From Synergistaceae bacterium (GTDB lineage: Bacteria; Synergistota; Synergistia; Synergistales; Aminobacteriaceae), in NCBI GenBank assembly GCA_017458545.1, contig JAFTBA010000164.1, forward strand, positions 1 to 11,402: a stretch of DNA of 11,402 bases, given 5' to 3'. The translations under genes and the position numbers were made by a program. Position 1 is the first letter of the stretch. Each line of letters begins with the position of its first letter. Below are positions 6,085 through 11,402 of the stretch, piece by piece. The notes beneath the pieces were generated by a model that searched no databases, was not told the origin of the DNA, and saw only the letters and a program-made list of their open reading frames with translations.

Positions 6085-7614
6085 ATGATAACAGCAGCAT
6101 TAGCCAACGTGTTAAACCCTGTGTGCCTGTTCCTGATCTGGGTAGGTACGGTAATCGGTATAATCTTCGGTTCAGTTCCCGGCCTCAGCGCAACAATGGC
6201 TGTAGTTCTTTTCCTTCCGATGACGTTCAGTCTTGAGGCAACGAGAGGTATAGCACTTCTTGTAGGCTTGTACATGGGAGGAATTTCGGGGGGCTTAATC
6301 TCGGCAATACTCCTCAAAATTCCCGGTACTCCGTCATCAATTTCAACAGTATTTGACGGCGGCCCAATGGCTGACAAAGGTGAGGCAGGACGCGCTTTAG
6401 GAGTCGGCATTCTGTACTCATTCATAGGATCAATACTCGGTATACTGGCATTGATGTTCATCAGCCCTATGCTTGCTAAAGTCTGCTTGCTTTTCGGTCC
6501 TGCCGAATATTTCTCGGTAGCTGTCTTCTCGCTCACTATCATAGCTGCCTTGTCGGGCAAAGACCTGTTAAACGGACTCATTGCAGGCTTAACGGGACTT
6601 GCTCTCTCAATGATAGGTATGGCACCTATAGATACAAAGGTGCGCTATACGTTCGGGAACTATCAGCTGCTCAACGGCCTTGATATAACGGTGCTGTTAA
6701 TCGGAGTTTTTGCGGTTACGGATATAATTCTTGCCGGTTTCGGACGAAGGACATTATCGCAGAGGCTTGAACAGAAAAAGTATCAGCTTAAAGGCTACGG
6801 AATATCACTTCTTGAGTTTACTAAGCAGATACCTAATGCTATAATATCGTCAGTTATTGGAATCGTAATCGGCATTCTTCCCGGTATAGGCGGTTCAACA
6901 GCAGGATTACTTGCTTACACAGCGGAGAAGTCGCGTTCGAAATACCCGGAGAAATTCGGTACTGGGATAATTGACGGAATTATAGCCTCCGAGTCATCGA
7001 ACAACGCTGTAATAGGCGGATCACTTGTCCCGTTGCTGTGTATGGGGATACCTGGAAACACTGTTGCAGCTGTATTTTTGGGTGGATTGTTGGTTCACGG
7101 AATTAATCCGGGACCGTTGATTTTTGACAAGAGCGGTGTATATGTTTACGGCATATATTTTGCGTTAATCGTCGCGAGCGTTTTCATGTTAATTTTTGAG
7201 CGGTTGGGACTTCGGGTTTTCGCAAAATTGCTCGATATTCCAAAACACATACTTTTGCCGATAATCATGGTTATGTGCTGTGTAGGTGCATACTCAAGCA
7301 ACAGCAGAGTCTTTGATGTTCAGTGCGTGTTGTTCTTTGCTTTACTCGGCTTCCTGTTTAAGTGCTTTAAGATTCCTTCTACTCCGTTGATAATAGGATT
7401 CATCTTGGGCACAATGTTCGAGGAAAATCTCAGAATGGCACTTCAGGCTTCACACGGTAACTGGATGATATTTGTTGAACGTCCTATATCGCTGGCATTT
7501 TTAGTGGTGGCGGTAGTGTTCTGTACGTACACTGTCATAAGCAACCTGAGAGGCCGTAAAAAAGCTGAAGATGAGGGCAAAGAGTTCCATGAACCTGAAG
7601 AAGGCGAACTCTAA
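6085..7614 (+). CDS. tctA: TctA-family large permease subunit of a tripartite tricarboxylate transporter
   Basis: A 509-residue inner-membrane protein, typical for TctA (about 500), with about a dozen hydrophobic segments and a short charged C-terminal tail rich in E and K. The two family repeats are visible: G-S-V-P-G-L-S-A-T (29-37) in the first half and G-I-L-P-G-I-G-G-S (263-271) in the second. The TctA signature A-S-E-S-S-N-N-A-V-I-G-G with P-L-L-C-M-G-I-P-G-N follows at 301-326, then G-I-N-P-G-P-L-I-F. It forms the sodium-driven channel that takes substrate from the TctC binding protein. It starts 16 bp after tctB and ends 3 bp before the amidohydrolase gene, so it is part of the same message. 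No inactivating change is visible. Confidence 0.94.
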   Translation: MITAALANVLNPVCLFLIWVGTVIGIIFGSVPGLSATMAVVLFLPMTFSLEATRGIALLVGLYMGGISGGLISAILLKIPGTPSSISTVFDGGPMADKGEAGRALGVGILYSFIGSILGILALMFISPMLAKVCLLFGPAEYFSVAVFSLTIIAALSGKDLLNGLIAGLTGLALSMIGMAPIDTKVRYTFGNYQLLNGLDITVLLIGVFAVTDIILAGFGRRTLSQRLEQKKYQLKGYGISLLEFTKQIPNAIISSVIGIVIGILPGIGGSTAGLLAYTAEKSRSKYPEKFGTGIIDGIIASESSNNAVIGGSLVPLLCMGIPGNTVAAVFLGGLLVHGINPGPLIFDKSGVYVYGIYFALIVASVFMLIFERLGLRVFAKLLDIPKHILLPIIMVMCCVGAYSSNSRVFDVQCVLFFALLGFLFKCFKIPSTPLIIGFILGTMFEENLRMALQASHGNWMIFVERPISLAFLVVAVVFCTYTVISNLRGRKKAEDEGKEFHEPEEGEL

Positions 7615-7617
7615 GCG

Positions 7618-8763
7618 ATGTATCAAATACTCATAAAGAATGGAACTGTTGCGGACCCTGCTAACAGCCTTCATGGGTCTTTTGATGTAGCTGTTGAAGA
7701 CGGTAAAATCTCAGCGGTTTCATCTGAAATTGGTGCACCTGCAGTTAGTATTGTTGACGCTTCCGGGTGTATTGTAGTGCCGGGACTGATAGATCATCAT
7801 GCTCACGTTTACCCTCTGGCAAAGATCGGTATACCTGCAGAGTCGGTATGCTTTTCGTCGGGAGTAACTACAGTTGTTGATGCAGGCAGTACAGGAGCAA
7901 AAACGTTCCGAAAGTACAAAGGGTTCATTGAGACCGCAAAGCTGACAGTCAAGGCATATATCAATGTATGCTCAACAGGGTTAGATTCACTTCCTGTTGA
8001 GGTAGAGGATGTTGACCCTTCGCACTATGATGAAGGGGCAATGCGTGAGCTTGTCGAGGAGGAAGGGAATAAATTACTCGGCCTTAAACTCCGGACAAGC
8101 AAGGAAATCGTAAAGGATATGGGTTACGAGCCTTTAAGGCAGACGGTGAGACTTGCGGAAAAATTAGGGCTTTCTGTAATGGTACACTGCACTAACCCTC
8201 CTGCTGAGATGTCCGAACTTGTTGAATGTCTCCGTGAAGGGGACGTTATGACTCACATGTACATGAACAAGGGAAGCACTATACTTGATTCATCGGGTCA
8301 TGTGAAAAAAGCCGTAACAAATGCCAGGAAGCGCGGAGTGATATTTGAGGCATCAGACGCTAGAGCGCATTTCGGTTTTGATGTAAGCGAACTTGCAATA
8401 CAAGCAGGTTTTTACCCTGATATTATTGCTACCGACATCACTAAACTCAGCATGTATTTGCGTCCTACGGCGTTTAGTATGGCTAATCAGCTCGCTAAGT
8501 ATTCAATGCTTGGTATTCAGGAAGATGAACTCTTCAGACGCTGCACTATAAATCCTGCAAGACACATGAAAATTGACGGCAGTGCAGGGAGTTTAACTGT
8601 TGGTTATCCTGCAGACATTGCTGTGTTCAGGAAAGAGGAACGCAACATAATTTTCGGAGACAGAGCGGATTCAAGTGCACAGCTGCGCGAAGGTAAATGT
8701 ATTTACCGTCCTTTAATGACCGTGAAGAACGGCGAAGTTGTTTACAGGGACATAGCGTTCTGA
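7618..8763 (+). CDS. Dihydroorotase-like amidohydrolase/deacetylase (metal-dependent)
   Basis: A 381-residue cytoplasmic amidohydrolase-superfamily enzyme. It has an N-terminal beta-sandwich part (I-K-N-G-T-V-x-D-P, 6-14), then the TIM barrel, then the C-terminal return to the sandwich (G-x-x-A-D-I-A-V-F near 329-337). All usual metal ligands are present: H61/H63 in D-H-H-A-H, K157 in L-G-L-K-L-R (the residue that is carboxylated), H190 in V-M-V-H, H213 in M-T-H-M, and D273 in A-T-D-I-T. The pattern fits the amidohydrolase/deacetylase group related to EF0837 and Atu3266, members of which hydrolyse acylated hydroxy acids such as acetyl-(R)-mandelate in vitro. The ATG is 3 bp after the tctA stop with only a weak GAAGGCG-like site, so translation is probably coupled. 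It is the last gene of the operon and probably deacylates the imported compound. Confidence 0.88.
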   Translation: MYQILIKNGTVADPANSLHGSFDVAVEDGKISAVSSEIGAPAVSIVDASGCIVVPGLIDHHAHVYPLAKIGIPAESVCFSSGVTTVVDAGSTGAKTFRKYKGFIETAKLTVKAYINVCSTGLDSLPVEVEDVDPSHYDEGAMRELVEEEGNKLLGLKLRTSKEIVKDMGYEPLRQTVRLAEKLGLSVMVHCTNPPAEMSELVECLREGDVMTHMYMNKGSTILDSSGHVKKAVTNARKRGVIFEASDARAHFGFDVSELAIQAGFYPDIIATDITKLSMYLRPTAFSMANQLAKYSMLGIQEDELFRRCTINPARHMKIDGSAGSLTVGYPADIAVFRKEERNIIFGDRADSSAQLREGKCIYRPLMTVKNGEVVYRDIAF

Positions 8764-8778
8764 GAAACAGAGAAAAGA

Positions 8779-8807
8779 GGCAGACCGTAAATCATTTACA
8801 GTCTGCC
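8779..8807. terminator. Long hairpin between convergent genes, likely bidirectional terminator
   Basis: GGCAGAC-C-GTAAAT (8779-8792) pairs with ATTTAC-A-GTCTGCC (8794-8807): 13 of 14 positions pair around one C/A mismatch, with a minimal loop. It begins 16 bp after the amidohydrolase stop and ends 34 bp before the end of the convergent gene. The minus-strand exit is T-rich (CTCTTTTCTCTG), the plus-strand exit only partly (CAAATTT), so termination may be better for the minus-strand message. Confidence 0.75.
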
Positions 8808-8840
8808 CAAATTTAGTACTCACCGCAATTCACACAATAA

Positions 8841-9542
8841 TTATGCGTCATAAACCTCATCAATAATTTCAAATTCTTTCGCTTCAAGAGTCTTGTAAAC
8901 CCAATCGCGGTTGATAGTTCCCTGACGTGTTTTTTCAAGTTTGCCTTCATCGGCTGCCTGGAATTTCTTTGCGTCCTCGAGTACTCTTGCTGCGTCTTTT
9001 CTCGGAATCACTATAACGCCGTCAGGGTCTGCAAGAATAATATCGCCAGGGTTAACGCTTATACCTCCGCATGAAATCGGTACATTAAGTTCGCCGGGAC
9101 CTTCCTTGTAAGGGCCGCCGGGTGTTGTGCCTGTGCAGTAAACAGGGAAGTCCCATTTTCCAATCTCGTCAATGTCCCTGATAGGGCCGTCAAGAATAAT
9201 TCCTGCGATTTTCTTCTGAAGGTAGAGATAAGCCATCATTACTTCACCCATTAAAGAGCGCGTTGAGTCTTCTTCGTTTGAAACAACAAGAACATCACCC
9301 TCATTGCAGAAATTGAGTGCTGCGTGAAGAGCAAGGTTGTCTCCTGCTCGGCATTTAACAGTGAAAGCAGGACCGGCCATCATCTGAGCTTTAGGTTTGC
9401 TGACCAGGTGAATACGGGGGTTCATAGCTGAACTTCTGCCCATAACGTCCGCTGTATTTGAGGCGGGAATTTTCTTGAACTCTTCAACAATAGCTGGATC
9501 AGGCATGTTGCGTTTGAGATAGATTCTCTTTCCGACTGACAT
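8841..9542 (-). CDS. RraA-family protein, HMG/CHA aldolase-like (or oxaloacetate decarboxylase-like)
   Basis: A 233-residue protein, the length of 4-hydroxy-4-methyl-2-oxoglutarate/4-carboxy-4-hydroxy-2-oxoadipate aldolases rather than of RraA proper (about 160), the inhibitor of RNase E. The RraA fold signatures are A-D-V-M-G-R (31-36), G-D-N-L-A-L-H-A-A-L (67-76), M-G-E-V-M (98-102), D-G-P-I-R-D (118-123) and G-D-I-I-L-A-D-x-D-G-V (166-176). R122 and D123 match the substrate-binding Arg and metal-binding Asp of the class II pyruvate aldolases, and E100 falls where those enzymes have an acidic residue. A C-terminal extension (about 205-233) is typical of the aldolase group. The ATG follows an AAAGGAG site (8-base spacing). 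It is convergent with the carboxylate operon and divergent from the esterase gene. It may split a hydroxy-oxo diacid to pyruvate, or decarboxylate oxaloacetate; an older database label is 'dimethylmenaquinone methyltransferase', which is wrong for this family. Confidence 0.88.
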   Translation of the reverse strand: MSVGKRIYLKRNMPDPAIVEEFKKIPASNTADVMGRSSAMNPRIHLVSKPKAQMMAGPAFTVKCRAGDNLALHAALNFCNEGDVLVVSNEEDSTRSLMGEVMMAYLYLQKKIAGIILDGPIRDIDEIGKWDFPVYCTGTTPGGPYKEGPGELNVPISCGGISVNPGDIILADPDGVIVIPRKDAARVLEDAKKFQAADEGKLEKTRQGTINRDWVYKTLEAKEFEIIDEVYDA

Positions 9543-9585
9543 GATATTTTCTCCTTTGCATGTAATTATTTCGTGAACAGCATGA

Positions 9586-9614
9586 ATATTAATACATAAC
9601 CATCACTAACACAA
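9586..9614 (-). promoter_or_regulatory. Putative promoter of the RraA-like gene
   Basis: On the minus strand TTGTGT (9609-9614) and TAATAT (9586-9591) are 17 bp apart. The -10 is good, the -35 matches only TTG. The -35 lies in the centre of the ATCACT-N9-AGTGAT dyad, so a protein bound there would block it. The assignment is by eye. Confidence 0.4.
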
Positions 9615-9622
9615 ACAGTGAT
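9602..9622. promoter_or_regulatory. Inverted repeat ATCACT-N9-AGTGAT, possible operator
   Basis: Perfect 6-bp arms (9602-9607 and 9617-9622) span 21 bp and surround the putative -35 of the RraA-like gene. The same half-site AGTGAT recurs twice near the esterase start (9767-9772 and 9782-9787) with the same 15-bp start-to-start spacing, which makes a shared regulator of both divergent genes plausible. Confidence 0.45.
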
Positions 9623-9721
9623 AATTTTACTTTCAGACAATAATTTTTTGTGATTTTCAAGCAGGAATGCAATATGTCAGTTTATAACAGTAAAAAGTGA
9701 GTAGTATGTTAATTTTTCGCG

Positions 9722-9727
9722 TATAAT
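9722..9727 (+). promoter_or_regulatory. Putative -10 element of the esterase promoter
   Basis: A perfect TATAAT is present, but no good -35 lies 16-18 bp upstream (the best is TGAGTA at 9698-9703), so activation by a regulator may be needed. Transcription would start near 9734, leaving a leader of about 77 bases. Confidence 0.4.
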
Positions 9728-9740
9728 TTTAACGACATTA

Positions 9741-9787
9741 GCAAGAAGTCTACAACTTGCATAAGTAGTGATCTTCTTACCAGTGAT
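9741..9787 (+). repeat. Repeat-rich leader of the esterase gene
   Basis: GCAAG (9741-9745) and CTTGC (9756-9760) form an inverted repeat with a 10-base centre. AAGAAG (9743-9748) can instead pair with CTTCTT (9773-9778); the two pairings exclude each other. AGTGAT stands in direct repeat at 9767-9772 and 9782-9787. These could be operator half-sites or small alternative RNA stems; neither is proven. The remainder of the 9543-9810 gap is AT-rich, with nothing else I can support. Confidence 0.35.
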
Positions 9788-9810
9788 GTTAAAGAAAGGA
9801 AAATTTTTGT

Positions 9811-11402
9811 ATGAATAAGTTTCTTGTATTCATTATGTTGTTCGTTATGTGCCTTCCGTGCAATGCTGCCGGTAAAGTTCCTGCGGTATGCAATAACGGA
9901 ACGTTCAACGGTGTCTTATCTTCCGATAATGTCATCGACTGGCTCGGCGTTCCTTATGCTAAACCTCCTGTAGGTTCCCTCAGATGGAAAGCACCTGAAG
10001 CTCCTGAACAAACCACACAGACTTTTGAAGCTGATACCTTTGCGCCAATTCCGTTACAGAAAGTTATTGAGACCGAATCTACTGCGCTCCTGCCTCAGGC
10101 TGAGGACTGCTTATACCTCAATGTCTGGAAGGTCAGCGATGATTCTGCTGCTTCACGTCCTGTTATGGTATGGGTTCACGGCGGCTCATTCAGATATAAC
10201 GGTACTGCAAGACCTGAATGGAGCGGTCGTCAGTTAGCCGCTGATAATCCTGACATTATCGTCGTCTCTGTCGGTTACAGACTTGGCATTATGGGCTTCA
10301 TCGATTTCTCTGAAGTAAGCGGCGGCGAAAATTTCGCACAAAGCGGAAATTTAGGGATACTTGACGTTTTGCAGAGTCTCAAATGGCTGAAAGATAATAT
10401 AGCTGCTTTCGGCGGAGACCCTAACAATATCACTGTGTTCAGTCACTCATCAGGAGCGGCTTTAGTTTCACTGTTAATGACCATACCTGAAGCTCAGGGA
10501 CTGTTCCAGAGGGCTATACTCGAGAGCGGTTCAGTTGCAATGTCAATGGCTAAAAAGAGCACAGCAGAGGACGCTACACAGCTTGCCAAACAACTCCTTA
10601 AACTGACTGGTACAACAGATATGGCAGGGTTAATGGCTCTCAGTTCAAAAGACCTTCAGAACGCTTCTGCAAAACTTGACGGCGCACTGAATTTCCCGGA
10701 ACGGGACGGAGTAGTTTTATCTGAGGACGTTTACGCAGCTTTTGCGGCTAACGCTAAGAACTATGACGTTCTCATAGGCTCTAATGCTGATGAAGTTCGT
10801 TATTTCTTAGGCGCTATAGGCAGTCTTGATGTATACGCTAATTACTTAAATTCAGCTTATGAACAGCTCATCAGCGCTATGAGCAAAATACCTGACTACG
10901 GCGAAGCAATGGTTCAGTCTGCAAAAGACTTCATAACTCTTCAGGGTGATGTTGCACCTGTCTGGGCATATACTGAATTTCTGAACGAACTGCTGTTCAG
11001 AGTACCGGCTATACAAATGGCTTCATCACATTCAGGAACAGGCAGAACATACATGTATTACTGGAACATTCCAACAGCTGAACCGCTTTTGGCTTGTCAT
11101 GAAGTAGAGCTTCCGTTCATTTTTAACATTCCCAGCATATTAATACCTGCTGAATTTCTTAGCACTGAACAGGGGCAGGGCATACGCACTCTCGCTCAAA
11201 GTATATGGGTTGATTTCGCTAAGGACGGAGTGATTAACGGTATGGCTGAATATACATCCTCTGACCGCACTACAATGATTATCAGTCCTGATGCAACTCC
11301 CGTAAACGCAGTAAATGATCCGTTAAGTGAGCAGAGACAGTTAATTACGACTTTACTCGCACTTAATTTTTCAGGGCGCGACGTTATTAATCTTGTGAGT
11401 GC
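9811..11402 (+). CDS. Secreted type-B carboxylesterase (3' end cut by window edge)
   Basis: From ATG 9811 (AAGGA site at 9796-9800) there are 530 codons without a stop, near the full family length of about 500-550. A Sec signal peptide (1-19) with a likely cut after C-N-A points to export. Family marks are W-L-G-V-P-Y-A-x-P-P-V-G-x-L-R-W (44-59), E-D-C-L-Y-L-N-V-W (98-106), the oxyanion loop H-G-G-S-F (123-127), G-Y-R-L-G (155-159), G-N-L-G-I-L-D (179-185) and F-G-G-D-P-N-N-I-T (200-208). The catalytic triad can be placed as S213, E328 (N-A-D-E-V) and H430 (A-C-H-E-V-E-L-P-F). The nucleophile elbow reads S211-H-S-S-G215, not the near-universal G-E-S-A-G, and the usual cysteine partner of C100 is absent. 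It should hydrolyse carboxylic esters outside the cytoplasmic membrane, perhaps with altered specificity. It is divergent from the RraA-like gene and may supply acids to the nearby transporters. Confidence 0.88.
   Translation, partial: MNKFLVFIMLFVMCLPCNAAGKVPAVCNNGTFNGVLSSDNVIDWLGVPYAKPPVGSLRWKAPEAPEQTTQTFEADTFAPIPLQKVIETESTALLPQAEDCLYLNVWKVSDDSAASRPVMVWVHGGSFRYNGTARPEWSGRQLAADNPDIIVVSVGYRLGIMGFIDFSEVSGGENFAQSGNLGILDVLQSLKWLKDNIAAFGGDPNNITVFSHSSGAALVSLLMTIPEAQGLFQRAILESGSVAMSMAKKSTAEDATQLAKQLLKLTGTTDMAGLMALSSKDLQNASAKLDGALNFPERDGVVLSEDVYAAFAANAKNYDVLIGSNADEVRYFLGAIGSLDVYANYLNSAYEQLISAMSKIPDYGEAMVQSAKDFITLQGDVAPVWAYTEFLNELLFRVPAIQMASSHSGTGRTYMYYWNIPTAEPLLACHEVELPFIFNIPSILIPAEFLSTEQGQGIRTLAQSIWVDFAKDGVINGMAEYTSSDRTTMIISPDATPVNAVNDPLSEQRQLITTLLALNFSGRDVINLVS

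Noticed and set aside
6000..6581. 193-codon open frame on the minus strand
   Set aside because: It lies antisense to tctB and tctA, has no ribosome site, a low-complexity composition and no family features; the plus-strand genes explain the region.
8841..9542. Regulator of ribonuclease activity A or dimethylmenaquinone methyltransferase
   Set aside because: The length, the C-terminal extension and the kept Arg/Asp pair fit the aldolase branch; the methyltransferase label is a known misannotation.
9841..9870. Possible lipoprotein signal in the esterase (cysteines 14 and 17)
   Set aside because: The residues before each cysteine (F-V-M-C and C-L-P-C) do not fit the L-[AST]-[GAS]-C lipobox; a signal peptidase I site after C-N-A fits better.
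10025..10237. 70-codon plus-strand frame within the esterase
   Set aside because: It is an out-of-frame shadow; the esterase frame carries the conserved E-D-C-L-Y-L-N and H-G-G motifs here.
1..11402. CRISPR arrays, tRNA or rRNA genes, insertion sequences, attachment sites
   Set aside because: I found no regularly spaced long repeats, no tRNA-like or rRNA-like sequence and no transposase or integrase frame on either strand.

Overview
The window looks like a piece of a bacterial chromosome from an anaerobic, fermentative organism, possibly Synergistota or a related low-to-mid-GC Gram-positive-type lineage. This guess rests on strong AGGAGG-type ribosome sites, dense co-directional genes, and abundant tripartite tricarboxylate and other carboxylate transporters. 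No marker gene fixes the taxon, so it is weak. I see no rRNA, tRNA, CRISPR array, insertion sequence or phage gene.

Left edge (1-899, minus strand): an almost complete LysR-family regulator. It is divided from the main gene cluster by a 169-bp divergent control region. That region holds a perfect 13-bp T-N11-A dyad, a near-consensus promoter firing rightward, and a weaker promoter firing leftward whose -10 lies inside the dyad. This is the classic arrangement of an autoregulated LysR gene that also controls its neighbour operon.

Centre (1069-8763, plus strand): eight tightly spaced genes that read as one operon. In order they encode an SLC13/DASS-like carboxylate permease, a DUF6282-type metal-dependent hydrolase, a beta-hydroxyacid dehydrogenase with a DUF1932-type C-terminus, a small protein I do not recognise, the TctC, TctB and TctA parts of a tripartite tricarboxylate transporter, and a dihydroorotase-like amidohydrolase/deacetylase. 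A terminator-like hairpin sits between tctC and tctB and probably sets the excess of binding protein over membrane components. A long hairpin at 8779-8807 separates this operon from the convergent gene that follows.

Right side (8841-11402): a minus-strand RraA/HMG-aldolase-like gene, a 268-bp divergent control region with repeated AGTGAT motifs, and a plus-strand secreted type-B carboxylesterase that runs off the window. The esterase has an unusual nucleophile elbow (S-H-S-S-G instead of G-E-S-A-G).

Taken together, the genes suggest uptake and breakdown of an acylated or esterified hydroxy-carboxylic acid. The esterase or amidohydrolases would free the acid, the two transporters would import it, the dehydrogenase would oxidise it to an oxo acid, and the RraA-like aldolase or decarboxylase would split it to a central metabolite such as pyruvate. 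The individual family calls are well supported. The substrate and the joint pathway are inference.
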